A stretch of 21,697 bases of DNA, from positions 1 through 21,697 of the forward strand of contig DIYE01000234.1 in NCBI GenBank assembly GCA_002428885.1, read 5' to 3'. The position numbers and the translations under genes were made by a program. Shown here in pieces: positions 14,132-21,697 of this stretch (its first letter is position 1; each line of letters starts with the position of its first letter). Under the pieces are notes generated by a model. It made no database searches and was not told where the DNA came from. It worked only from the letters and a program-made list of their open reading frames with translations. This stretch comes from Alphaproteobacteria bacterium UBA6062. Its GTDB lineage: Bacteria; Pseudomonadota; Alphaproteobacteria; Sneathiellales; Sneathiellaceae.

Positions 14132-16825
14132 TTATGAAGCCGATAGCCTGCGAAGGACATATTGCAGGATGCCGTCATGGCGATAATAATCCACTTCATC
14201 AAGGGTATCGATCCGGCAGAGCAGGTCAATCTGCTCTGAAGAGCCGTCTGTCCGGGTGATGGTGCAGGGCACTGACATACGCGGTGTGATGCCATCGGCA
14301 ATACCGCTGATATCCACAATCTCACTACCATCCAGGCCGAGGGTCTGGCGTGTGACGCCGTCTGGAAATTGCAGCGGCAGGATTCCCATCCCGACAAGAT
14401 TGGACCGATGGATGCGTTCGAAGCTCTCCGCTATAACGGCCTTGATGCCCAGCAGACGGGTGCCTTTCGCCGCCCAGTCCCGGCTGGACCCGGTTCCGTA
14501 TTCCTTGCCGGCAAAGACAACGAGTGGGATGCCGTCCGCCTGATAGCGTATGGAGGCGTCATAGATCCATTGCTGTTCGCCCTCCGGCATATGGCGGGTA
14601 ACACCGCCTTCAGTGCCCGGCGCAAGCTCGTTTCGCAGTCGGATATTGGCGAATGTGCCGCGCATCATCACTTCATGATTACCGCGGCGGGAGCCGTAGG
14701 AATTGAAATCCTTCACGGAAACCTGATGATCGTTAAGGTAGGTACCCGCCGGACTATCGGCTTTAATGGCGCCAGCCGGAGAGATATGGTCCGTGGTGAC
14801 CGAATCTGCGAGCAGCGCCAGAATACGGGCGCCCTTGATATCGGCGATATCCCCGGTTTCTTTCTGCATGCCTTCGAAATAGGGAGGGTGCTGAACATAG
14901 GTTGAAGTGGAATCCCAGCTATAGGTCTGGCCATCAGCGGTTTCGATGCTCTTCCAGGCGGCGTCACCGGTGAAGACATTGCTATATTGGGTGACGAACA
15001 TATCCCGTGTCACAGCAGCTTGAACGGTTTGCTGAACGTCCTGGTTGGTTGGCCAGATATCTCTCAGATAAACAGGATTGCCGTCCTGATCGTTGCCGAG
15101 CGGATCTTTGGTGATATCGATATTCATCGAACCGGCGAGGGCATAGGCAACCACCAGCGGCGGAGAGGCCAGATAGTTGGCGCGTGCCTGTGGGCTGACC
15201 CGGCCTTCGAAATTCCGGTTGCCGGACAGGACGGAGCAGGCAACCAGATCCCCTTCCGCTATGGCCCCGGCAATGGGTTCTGCAACAGGGCCTGAGTTGC
15301 CAATGCAGGTGGTACAGCCATAGCCCACCAGATTAAAGCCGAGGGCGTCCAGATCATCCTGCAGACCGGCTTTGTTGAGATAATCAGTCACGACCTTTGA
15401 GCCAGGGGCGAGAGAGGTTTTAACCCAGGGTTTGACGGTCAGGCCTCTGGCTCTGGCATTACGGGCCACCAGGCCGGCAGCCAGCATCACAGTCGGATTG
15501 GAGGTGTTGGTGCAGGAGGTGATAGCAGCGATAATCACATCGCCGCTTCCGATGCTGTAATCGGTTCCCTTAACCTTTACCTTCTTTTGGATCTCGTCAT
15601 TATGCCCGGCCAGTTTGGGCAGGACCTCTGCAAATTCACGACTTGCAGCTGACAGCAGAACCCTGTCCTGGGGGCGCTTTGGGCCTGCCAGGCTGGGCTC
15701 GACCGTTGAGATGTCCAGCTCAAGAGATGCCGTGAAAAAAGGATCAGGCGTATCTGCACCCCGCCACATGCCCTGGGCCTTGGCATAGGCTTCGACCAGT
15801 TTTACGCGCTCCGGGTCCCGGGCGGTAAAAGTAAGGTAATCGATGGTTTCCCGGTCGATGGGAAAGAACCCGCAGGTTGCACCATATTCCGGAGCCATAT
15901 TGGCGATTGTTGCCCGGTCGGCGAGTGATAATTCATCAAGGCCCGGCCCGTAAAATTCAACGAATTTTCCGACGACCCCGTGGGCGCGCAGCATTTGGGT
16001 GACGGTCAGAACCAGGTCCGTCGCCGTGGTTCCTTCCTTCAGCTTTCCGATGAGCTTAAAGCCGACCACTTCCGGAATAAGCATGGAAATGGGCTGACCC
16101 AGCATAACCGCTTCTGCTTCAATGCCGCCAACACCCCAACCGAGAACGGCGAGGCCATTGACCATAGTGGTATGACTGTCCGTGCCGACAAGCGTGTCCG
16201 GGTAGGCAACCTCGGTTCCGTTCTGGTCTTTGGTGGTCCAGACGGTCTGGGCAAGATATTCAAGATTGACCTGATGGCAGATACCAGTTCCGGGGGGAAC
16301 AACCCGGAAGTTATTGAAGGCTTTCTGACCCCAGCGGAGAAAGGCATAGCGTTCTCCGTTCCGCTCCATTTCAAGGTCGACATTTTCCTTGAACGCCATG
16401 GGTGAGCCGAATTTATCCACCATAACGGAATGATCGATCACCAGGTCACACTGGGCCAGGGGATTAATCTTCTCCGGATCCCCTCCCAGCTTGACCATCG
16501 CATCCCGCATGGCGGCAAGATCCACGACGGCAGGCACGCCGGTGAAATCCTGCATCAGGACCCGGGCAGGCCGGTAAGCGATTTCGCGATCCGCCTTTTT
16601 TTCTTTCAGCCAGTCGGCGATAGCGCTGATATCGTCTGATGTTACAGTCCGGCCGTCTTCATGACGGAGCATATTCTCCAGCAGGACCTTGAGGGAAAAG
16701 GGGAGGCGGGAGATATCCCCAAGGCCTGCTTCCTCAGCCGCGGGAAGACTGTAATAGTCGAATTTCTGTTCGTTAATTTGTAGGGTACGGCGTGTTTTCA
16801 GACTGTCATGTCCTGTTATCGTCAA
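14132..16825 (-). CDS. acnA: Aconitate hydratase A
   Basis: The product is 897 residues; E. coli AcnA has 891. It interconverts citrate and isocitrate through cis-aconitate in the TCA cycle, in the cytosol. The three [4Fe-4S] ligands are C438 (ITSCTNTSNP), C504 and C507 (YGCTTCIGNSGP), offset by three from E. coli C435, C501 and C504. Other family marks are DLVIDHSV, GTDSHTTMVNGLAVLGWGVG, CSVLSGNRNFEGR, the swivel-domain EYGTGSSRDWAAKG and ESFERIHRSNLVGMGILPL. The start is TTG, not ATG: AAGGAG lies seven bases upstream on the minus strand (16833-16838) and no in-frame ATG follows soon. A likely promoter lies at 16951-16979, giving a leader of about 120 bases. The gene is intact. Confidence 0.97.
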   Translation of the reverse strand: MTITGHDSLKTRRTLQINEQKFDYYSLPAAEEAGLGDISRLPFSLKVLLENMLRHEDGRTVTSDDISAIADWLKEKKADREIAYRPARVLMQDFTGVPAVVDLAAMRDAMVKLGGDPEKINPLAQCDLVIDHSVMVDKFGSPMAFKENVDLEMERNGERYAFLRWGQKAFNNFRVVPPGTGICHQVNLEYLAQTVWTTKDQNGTEVAYPDTLVGTDSHTTMVNGLAVLGWGVGGIEAEAVMLGQPISMLIPEVVGFKLIGKLKEGTTATDLVLTVTQMLRAHGVVGKFVEFYGPGLDELSLADRATIANMAPEYGATCGFFPIDRETIDYLTFTARDPERVKLVEAYAKAQGMWRGADTPDPFFTASLELDISTVEPSLAGPKRPQDRVLLSAASREFAEVLPKLAGHNDEIQKKVKVKGTDYSIGSGDVIIAAITSCTNTSNPTVMLAAGLVARNARARGLTVKPWVKTSLAPGSKVVTDYLNKAGLQDDLDALGFNLVGYGCTTCIGNSGPVAEPIAGAIAEGDLVACSVLSGNRNFEGRVSPQARANYLASPPLVVAYALAGSMNIDITKDPLGNDQDGNPVYLRDIWPTNQDVQQTVQAAVTRDMFVTQYSNVFTGDAAWKSIETADGQTYSWDSTSTYVQHPPYFEGMQKETGDIADIKGARILALLADSVTTDHISPAGAIKADSPAGTYLNDHQVSVKDFNSYGSRRGNHEVMMRGTFANIRLRNELAPGTEGGVTRHMPEGEQQWIYDASIRYQADGIPLVVFAGKEYGTGSSRDWAAKGTRLLGIKAVIAESFERIHRSNLVGMGILPLQFPDGVTRQTLGLDGSEIVDISGIADGITPRMSVPCTITRTDGSSEQIDLLCRIDTLDEVDYYRHDGILQYVLRRLSAS

Positions 16826-16832
16826 TGTTTCG

Positions 16833-16838
16833 CTCCTT
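16833..16838 (-). promoter_or_regulatory. Ribosome binding site fixing the TTG start of acnA
   Basis: AAGGAG on the minus strand lies seven bases before the TTG at 16825-16823. It is the only strong Shine-Dalgarno sequence in the neighbourhood and decides the unusual start codon. Confidence 0.75.
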
Positions 16839-16950
16839 GCTCAGAATGGGAACGGGCAGGGATATCTCTGCCGGAGACGCTCTATTTGTATCTTTTGGCG
16901 TTAAAACATGCTCTAGCGGATTAGCGGATCTGGACCCCCGACTCCTCTCT

Positions 16951-16979
16951 CATATATTCGCGGGCACCGGCAGATACAA
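16951..16979 (-). promoter_or_regulatory. Probable acnA promoter
   Basis: On the minus strand TTGTAT (16979-16974) and TATATG (16956-16951) are separated by exactly 17 bases. The -10 overlaps ATATTCGCG (16954-16962), whose exact inverse CGCGAATAT recurs at 17044-17052. Confidence 0.5.
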
Positions 16980-17185
16980 GTCAGAGCCTGTATGGGCTGG
17001 ACGCAGGGGCGTTCAGGTGGTTCGGTAGAATCAGGTTGGCGGGCGCGAATATTTCCTCTGACATCGATGGATTAAAAGATTCGCCAAATCCGGAAGGAAA
17101 TTCTGTTATATCCGTTCAATTTTCTATTTAACACTGTTCGAATGTTTTCTGGTGTCTAAAGCTCCAATACTGTTAACAGATAGTT

Positions 17186-17206
17186 AAACTAACGGACGTT
17201 CAGTTT
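17186..17206. promoter_or_regulatory. Possible TetR-type operator
   Basis: AAACT (17186-17190) and AGTTT (17202-17206) are inverted arms around an 11-base centre that itself contains the dyad AACG-GA-CGTT. The size and the GACGTTCAGTTT-like half are reminiscent of operators of TetR-family repressors of fatty-acid metabolism. There is no TetR gene in the window. Confidence 0.3.
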
Positions 17207-17472
17207 TGCTTTTCAGTCAAAACATACAAAATCATTTCATGCTGTTTATATAGTAAAAAATATTAAAAGAAATTCCATAGGTGGTTTTTCGTAGAGTAAA
17301 GTTTGTATTATATAGTTTAAATAGGCATGCAGCGTATTATTATTTTACTTTTTTGAGATTGTTGTCATTGTAATTACTTCTAATACAAACGCTTGTTTTT
17401 TTTTAATAGTTCTATTTTTTTTGAGTTTTTTGATATTTTTGAACAAAAAATCGAAATAAGTAGCATTTTCTC

Positions 17473-17501
17473 TTGACGGTGCGGAGCCTGTTCCATTATT
17501 G
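17473..17501 (+). promoter_or_regulatory. Possible promoter of the ligase-liv operon
   Basis: TTGACG at 17473-17478 and TTATTG at 17496-17501 are 17 bases apart. The pair lies just downstream of the A/T tracts. Transcription from here would give a leader of about 190 bases before the ligase start. Confidence 0.4.
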
Positions 17502-17695
17502 ACTTGAAGCAAGGCTCGAAAAGAAGCTGTAAAGCATACTAAAAATCAGTTCTGGGAGGACTGTGTGCGCCCGTCCTGTTTAAAAGCAGCAGGTGATGGT
17601 GTTGTTTTCGCGTCTTCAGACGTGGGAATGTTGGATCTCCCCGGACGAATGAAAATAGATTTTACATCTTTTTTGTTTAAGGAATCAGGGAGCCT

Positions 17696-19651
17696 ATGAC
17701 AAACAAAGACCAGGGTTTAGACACCTTTCCGAAGCTGCTCCGGCGCAACGTCCAGCAGCGTCCTGACGTACCTGCCTATCGTGAAAAAGAGTATGGCATC
17801 TGGCAGACCTATAGCTGGAAGGATGTTTACGACAATTCCAGATCTTTGGCGCTGGGAATGGCCGAACTGGGATTGAAGCGTGGCGATGCCGTTGCCATTA
17901 TCGGCTCTAATCGTCCGCAGCTTTACTGGGTATTTGCTGCAACTCAGGCTCTCGGCGCTCTGCCGGTTCCCATTTACCAGGATGGTGTTGCTGAAGAAAT
18001 TCAGTATGTCCTGGAGCATGCCGGCGTGAAAATGGTTGTTGTGGAAGATCAGGAGCAGGTGGACAAGGTGTTGTCCGTTCTTGATCAGTGCCCGACCATC
18101 GAGCAGGTCATCTATAAAGACACCCGGGGCATGCGTCACTATAACCAGCCAAATGTCCGTTCCTATGAAGATGTTCAGGAAATGGGGCGTGCATATGATG
18201 CGAAACACCCGGATTTCTTCGACAGTGAAGCGGATAAAGGGGTTGGTTCGGATATCGCCACTCTGATGTATACGTCCGGAACGACAGGTCGCCCGAAAGG
18301 GGTGATGCTGAGTTTCGATAACATGGTGCAGGCCGGCAAATTGTCAGTCGAGTTTGAAAAACTCAACGAAAAAGACAAGGTTCTGTCATATCTGCCAATG
18401 GCTTGGGTGGGGGATCATCTCTTCTCCTATTCCCAGGCAACCCATGCCGGATTTTCGGTCAACTGCCCTGAAAGTGCCGAAACTGTTCACACAGATTTGC
18501 GAGAGGTGGGGCCAACCTACTACTTCGCTCCGCCGGCCGTGTTTGAAACCATGCTGACCCAGATGATGATCCGCATCGAGGATGCCAGCACAATCAAACA
18601 GAAAATGTTCCATTATTTCATTGGCGTTGCCAAGAAATGCGGTGTTCAGATTCTCGAAAAGAAACCGGTCTCCCTGGTTGATCGTCTGCTTTATGCATTG
18701 GGTGATCTGCTGGTTTTCGGCCCATTGAAGAATTCTCTGGGTTTCAGTCAGATCCGGGTTGCCTATACAGCCGGAGCGCCGATGGGACCGGAAGTATTCA
18801 AATTCTACCGCTCTCTCGGTATCAATCTGAAGCAGTTGTATGGTCAGACAGAATCCTGCGCCTATGTCTGTATCCAGAGCGATAACGACGTGCGGTCTGA
18901 TACGGTGGGTCCGCCGGCGCCGGGTTGTGAAATCAAGCTGGATGATGCGACCGGTGAGGTCCTCTATAAGAGCCCGGGCACCTTTGTCGGCTACTATAAG
19001 AATGACGAGGCAACCAAGGAAACCAAGACCGAAGAGGGTTGGGTTCACACGGGTGATGCCGGCATCATGACTGACGATGGCCAGCTTAAGATCATCGATC
19101 GGGCGAAAGATGTGGGCAAGCTGAAAGACAGTACGCTGTTTGCGCCTCAATATATCGAAAACAAGCTGAAATTCTTCCCATCCATTTCTGAAGCCGTGTG
19201 TCACGGTGCAGACAAGGATACGGTGACGGCTTTCATCAATATTGATCTGGAAGCGGTTGGTAACTGGGCAGAACGGCGGGGCCTTTCCTATACAAGTTAT
19301 ATGGATCTGGCCAACCGGGATGAGGTTTACGAGCTTGTCAAAGGGTGTATTGAGGAGGTCAACCGGGATCTGGCTATTGACAGTGAACTGGCCGGTGCGC
19401 AGATCAGCCGCTTCCTGATCCTGCCAAAAGCGCTGGACGCCGATGACGGCGAGCTGACCCGGACACGGAAAGTGCGTCGCCGGATCATTGCCGAGCGTTA
19501 CGGAACACTCATTGAAGCGCTCTATTCAGACGTCGATAACATTCATATCGAATCCCAGATGACATTTGAGGACGGCCGCAAGGGTGCTCTGAAAGCAGAC
19601 ATCAAGGTTCGGGACAGCGAAACATATCCGGCCATGCGCGCCGCCTCGTAA
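17696..19651 (+). CDS. Long-chain acyl-CoA synthetase (AMP-forming)
   Basis: The product is 651 residues. It belongs to the ANL superfamily: the ATP P-loop YTSGTTGRPKGVM is at 192-204, YGQTE at 382-386, and GWVHTGDAG begins at about 448, with the adenylate-binding aspartate. The hinge region reads IIDRAKDVGKLKDSTLFAPQ, a pattern of long-chain fatty-acid CoA ligases (FadD15-like), and the protein has the extra C-terminal length of that group. It activates a carboxylic acid to its CoA thioester through an acyl-AMP. It is the first gene of an operon with livG, livH and livM, 20 bases before livG. The context suggests it activates the acid imported by that transporter. AGGGAG at 17687-17692 is close to the ATG; AAGGA lies further upstream. 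Confidence 0.93.
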   Translation: MTNKDQGLDTFPKLLRRNVQQRPDVPAYREKEYGIWQTYSWKDVYDNSRSLALGMAELGLKRGDAVAIIGSNRPQLYWVFAATQALGALPVPIYQDGVAEEIQYVLEHAGVKMVVVEDQEQVDKVLSVLDQCPTIEQVIYKDTRGMRHYNQPNVRSYEDVQEMGRAYDAKHPDFFDSEADKGVGSDIATLMYTSGTTGRPKGVMLSFDNMVQAGKLSVEFEKLNEKDKVLSYLPMAWVGDHLFSYSQATHAGFSVNCPESAETVHTDLREVGPTYYFAPPAVFETMLTQMMIRIEDASTIKQKMFHYFIGVAKKCGVQILEKKPVSLVDRLLYALGDLLVFGPLKNSLGFSQIRVAYTAGAPMGPEVFKFYRSLGINLKQLYGQTESCAYVCIQSDNDVRSDTVGPPAPGCEIKLDDATGEVLYKSPGTFVGYYKNDEATKETKTEEGWVHTGDAGIMTDDGQLKIIDRAKDVGKLKDSTLFAPQYIENKLKFFPSISEAVCHGADKDTVTAFINIDLEAVGNWAERRGLSYTSYMDLANRDEVYELVKGCIEEVNRDLAIDSELAGAQISRFLILPKALDADDGELTRTRKVRRRIIAERYGTLIEALYSDVDNIHIESQMTFEDGRKGALKADIKVRDSETYPAMRAAS

Positions 19652-19671
19652 TTTGCAGGGATTTTTTAGGA

Positions 19672-20463
19672 ATGGAAGATCAAGGAAGACAAATTGGCGA
19701 CGTTCTTCTTGAAGTGGAGAATATCAGCCTGTCATTCGGTGCGGTGCGTGCCATATCGGACGTGAGTTTCGATATCAAAAAGGGTGAAATCCGGGCCATT
19801 ATCGGTCCGAACGGTGCCGGCAAGACATCCATGCTGAACTGCATTAACGGATTTTATCATCCGCAGCAGGGCACCATTACGTACAAAGGAAATAAACGCA
19901 GTGCCATGAAGCCGCATGAAGCGGCGGAGCAGGGCATTGCCCGGACATTCCAGAATGTGGCGCTCTTTAAAGGCATGTCCACGCTCGACAACATCATGAC
20001 CGGTCGGAATTTGAAGATGAAATCCGGTTTGTTGTCTTCCATGCTCTGGTGGGGGATGGCGGAAAAGGAAGAGCTGGAACATCGCCGCTACGTTGAGGAT
20101 ATTATTGACTTCCTCGAAATTGAAGCCATCCGAAAAACACCTGTGGGCCGCTTGCCTTACGGTTTGCAAAAACGGGTTGAGCTGGGGCGCGCCCTGGCTG
20201 CGGAACCGGAACTTCTGCTGCTGGACGAGCCGATGGCTGGTATGAACCTCGAGGAAAAAGAGGATATGTGCCGGTTTATCCTGGATGTGAATGATGAGTT
20301 CGGAACAACAATCTGTCTGATCGAGCATGATATGGGCGTTGTGATGGACATCTCGGACCGTGTGATGGTGCTTGATTATGGCGGAAAGATCGGCGATGGC
20401 GTTCCCGAAGAAGTCCGTGCCAACCAGAATGTCATCGACGCCTATCTCGGCGGCGGCCACTAA
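19672..20463 (+). CDS. livG: Branched-chain-type ABC transporter ATP-binding protein, LivG family
   Basis: The product is 263 residues. Walker A GPNGAGKT is at 45-52, the signature region YGLQKRVELGRALA at about 163-176 (LivG proteins typically carry this in place of LSGGQ), Walker B LLLLDEP with D185-E186, and the switch histidine is H219 (IEHDMG). The C-terminal extension (VPEEVRANQNVIDAYLGG) is also LivG-like. It powers import on the cytoplasmic face of the membrane with LivH, LivM and a LivF partner. The other ATPase and the periplasmic binding protein are presumably beyond the right edge. It lies between the ligase and livH with short gaps. The substrate is likely not an amino acid, given the ligase (inference). 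Confidence 0.93.
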   Translation: MEDQGRQIGDVLLEVENISLSFGAVRAISDVSFDIKKGEIRAIIGPNGAGKTSMLNCINGFYHPQQGTITYKGNKRSAMKPHEAAEQGIARTFQNVALFKGMSTLDNIMTGRNLKMKSGLLSSMLWWGMAEKEELEHRRYVEDIIDFLEIEAIRKTPVGRLPYGLQKRVELGRALAAEPELLLLDEPMAGMNLEEKEDMCRFILDVNDEFGTTICLIEHDMGVVMDISDRVMVLDYGGKIGDGVPEEVRANQNVIDAYLGGGH

Positions 20464-20483
20464 TCGGACCAGGAGTTTAAACA

Positions 20484-21389
20484 ATGGAATTTTTATCAGA
20501 TGATGTTCTGTTCTTCATTGAAGTCCTGATCAGTGGATTGTTGACCGGAGCACTATACTCACTTGTCGCCCTCGGCTTTGTTTTGATCTTTAAAGCCTCC
20601 GGCGTCTTTAACTTCGCGCAGGGCGCCATGATGCTGTTCGCAGCTCTCAGCCTTGTTGGTATCCAGGAAACGCTTGGTGTTCACTGGACGATAGCCTTCA
20701 TCCTGACGGTTGTCTTGATGATTATTCTTGCCTGGTGCGTTGAGAAATTCGTGCTTGGCAAGCTGGTCAATCAGGAACCGATCATCCTCTTTATGGCGAC
20801 CATTGGTATTACCTTCTTTATTGACGGTTTTGGACAGACCATCTGGGGCAGTGATATTAAGACACTGGATATCGGCTTGCCAAACGGCTCCATCGATTTC
20901 GGCGGTATTTTCATTGATGAGCTTGCTCTTGTGGCCGGCCTCGTGGCCGCAGCCATGGTGGTCGGTCTCGCAATCTTCTTCAATAAAACACGCATTGGCC
21001 GCGCCTTGCGGGCGGTGGCGGATGATCACCAGGCGGCGATGTCTGTCGGTATCTCCCTTCGGAATATCTGGATCATCGTCTGGACAGTTGCCGGTCTTGT
21101 CGGCCTGGTCGCCGGTATCATGTGGGGATCACAGCTTGGTGTTCAGTTCAGCTTGAGCCTGATCGCTCTGAAAGCGCTTCCGGTGCTGATGCTGGGCGGC
21201 TTTACGTCCATCCCGGGCGCGATCCTGGGCGGCCTGATTATCGGTGCCGGTGAGAAGCTGGCGGAAATTTATCTGGGTCCGTTCTTCGGCGGAGCCATCG
21301 AAAACTGGTTTGCCTATATGCTGGCCATGGTCTTCCTTCTTTTCCGGCCGCAGGGTCTGTTCGGCGAAAAGATTATTGAGAGGGTATAA
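20484..21389 (+). CDS. livH: Branched-chain-type ABC transporter permease, LivH family
   Basis: The product is 301 residues with about eight hydrophobic segments. It starts with a helix leading into LLTGALYSLVALGFVLIFKASGVFNFAQGAMM, the typical LivH signature (G-ALYSL-ALGL-lIyk...-NFAqG, quoted as a family pattern). Later it has TRIGRALRAVADDHQAAMSVGI, the cytoplasmic coupling loop that docks on the ATPase, and a C-terminal PQGLFGEK. It forms half of the membrane channel with LivM. AGGAG at 20471-20475, eight bases before the ATG, supports the start. It follows livG by 20 bases. Confidence 0.94.
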   Translation: MEFLSDDVLFFIEVLISGLLTGALYSLVALGFVLIFKASGVFNFAQGAMMLFAALSLVGIQETLGVHWTIAFILTVVLMIILAWCVEKFVLGKLVNQEPIILFMATIGITFFIDGFGQTIWGSDIKTLDIGLPNGSIDFGGIFIDELALVAGLVAAAMVVGLAIFFNKTRIGRALRAVADDHQAAMSVGISLRNIWIIVWTVAGLVGLVAGIMWGSQLGVQFSLSLIALKALPVLMLGGFTSIPGAILGGLIIGAGEKLAEIYLGPFFGGAIENWFAYMLAMVFLLFRPQGLFGEKIIERV

Positions 21390-21394
21390 ACAGT

Positions 21395-21697
21395 ATGTTT
21401 TATCGTGAAGCTGGACAGTTTAAGTCCTCTTATAAAGAAGATCAGGCCGTCTTCCCGATCCTGCAGGATCGTATCGGTATCGGCATTATCCTGTTGATTG
21501 CCTTCTTCGGCATTCCTCTGCTGACCGGTGACTATTTCATCGGTGCCATCATGACGCCGTTCCTGATCCTGGCGCTGGCGGCGATCGGTCTGAATATTCT
21601 GGTTGGATATGCGGGGCAGATTTCTCTGGGAACCGGCGGGTTCATGGCTGTGGGCGCATTTGCCGCCTATAAATTCGCGACTTTCACCATCACGATC
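21395..21697 (+). CDS. livM: Branched-chain-type ABC transporter permease, LivM family (partial)
   Basis: The reading frame opens with ATG at 21395, five bases after the livH stop, and is open for 101 codons to the right edge of the window. GAGAGGG at 21378-21384 is a suitable ribosome binding site. A charged N-terminal stretch (MFYREAGQFKSSYKEDQ) is followed by two hydrophobic helices and the LivM signature LNILVGYAGQISLGTGGFMA near residues 74-93. It would form the channel with LivH. The rest of the gene lies outside. Confidence 0.92.
   Translation, partial: MFYREAGQFKSSYKEDQAVFPILQDRIGIGIILLIAFFGIPLLTGDYFIGAIMTPFLILALAAIGLNILVGYAGQISLGTGGFMAVGAFAAYKFATFTITI

Larger units (their letters stand above)
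16980..17695. promoter_or_regulatory. Long AT-rich divergent region before the ligase-liv operon
   Basis: No convincing gene lies between acnA and the ligase. From about 17100 to 17470 the DNA is strongly AT-rich, unlike the flanking genes. It contains a possible repressor operator (17186-17206), a series of phased T/A tracts (17396-17450) and a promoter-like pair at 17473-17501. The final 190 bases are of normal composition and probably form the 5' leader of the ligase mRNA; it has a weak AGGAC/GTCCT hairpin (17557-17577) but no riboswitch that I recognise. Confidence 0.5.

Noticed and set aside
13269..14186. Long plus-strand open frame (305 codons) over the DUF1223 gene
   Set aside because: It lies opposite a gene with a signal peptide and a CSSC motif, and its own translation has no recognisable domain and no ribosome binding site. 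It is an antisense shadow.
16792..17028. Plus-strand open frame of 78 codons overlapping the acnA start and leader
   Set aside because: It has no ribosome binding site and no homology that I recognise, and it covers the acnA promoter and Shine-Dalgarno sequence.
17557..17577. AGGAC/GTCCT hairpin in the ligase leader as a riboswitch
   Set aside because: The stem is only five pairs with an 11-base loop and there is no terminator or conserved core. It is not enough for a riboswitch call.

Overview
The window is ordinary chromosomal DNA of a moderate-GC (about 50%) proteobacterium, most likely an alphaproteobacterium. The grounds are family resemblance and gene order: a DUF1223 protein directly downstream of acnA, a double-ACT GcvR-like protein, a CHASE3 chemoreceptor, a SoxD-type cytochrome next to a DsrE-like protein, a HutC-type regulator, and an acyl-CoA ligase fused into a livGHM operon. 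I cannot name the genus from the sequence alone. I see no insertion sequence, integrase, prophage gene, CRISPR array, rRNA or tRNA.

Layout. 1-366: the 3' end of a SoxD/SorB-like c-type cytochrome with a clear terminator. 409-873: a secreted DsrE-like protein, probably part of the same sulfur-oxidation locus. 910-1692 (minus): a crotonase-fold protein that lacks both catalytic glutamates of true enoyl-CoA hydratases. 2069-4861: a large chemoreceptor with three successive CHASE3-like repeats. 4875-5402 (minus): a double-ACT protein. 5621-7111: an unusual AAA+ ATPase with an N-terminal MshEN-like domain. 7150-7803 (minus): an orphan NarL/FixJ response regulator. 7923-8657 (minus): a HutC-type GntR regulator. 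8658-8986: a busy intergenic region with a dyad, a candidate small RNA with its own promoter and strong terminator, and a heat-shock-like promoter for htpG (8987-10861). 10975-12344: a lipoprotein and a small coiled-coil protein of unknown function, in an operon. 12410-13225 (minus): a NUDT19-like Nudix hydrolase. 13314-16825 (minus): acnA followed by a DUF1223 thioredoxin-like secreted protein. 16826-17695: an 870-base, very AT-rich divergent regulatory region. 17696 to the right edge: long-chain acyl-CoA ligase, livG, livH and the start of livM.

How genes work together. The right-hand operon couples a branched-chain-type ABC importer to an acyl-CoA ligase, which suggests uptake followed by CoA activation of a carboxylic acid rather than amino-acid import. 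Aconitase gives a TCA-cycle outlet. The left edge points to periplasmic sulfur-compound oxidation. The middle is a set of sensory and regulatory genes that mostly stand alone.

No single feature here is clearly a new system. The items most worth a second look are the candidate small RNA upstream of htpG, the MshEN-AAA+ ATPase, the triple-CHASE3 receptor, the crotonase without catalytic glutamates, the uncharacterised lipoprotein pair, and the phased A-tract region before the ligase operon.
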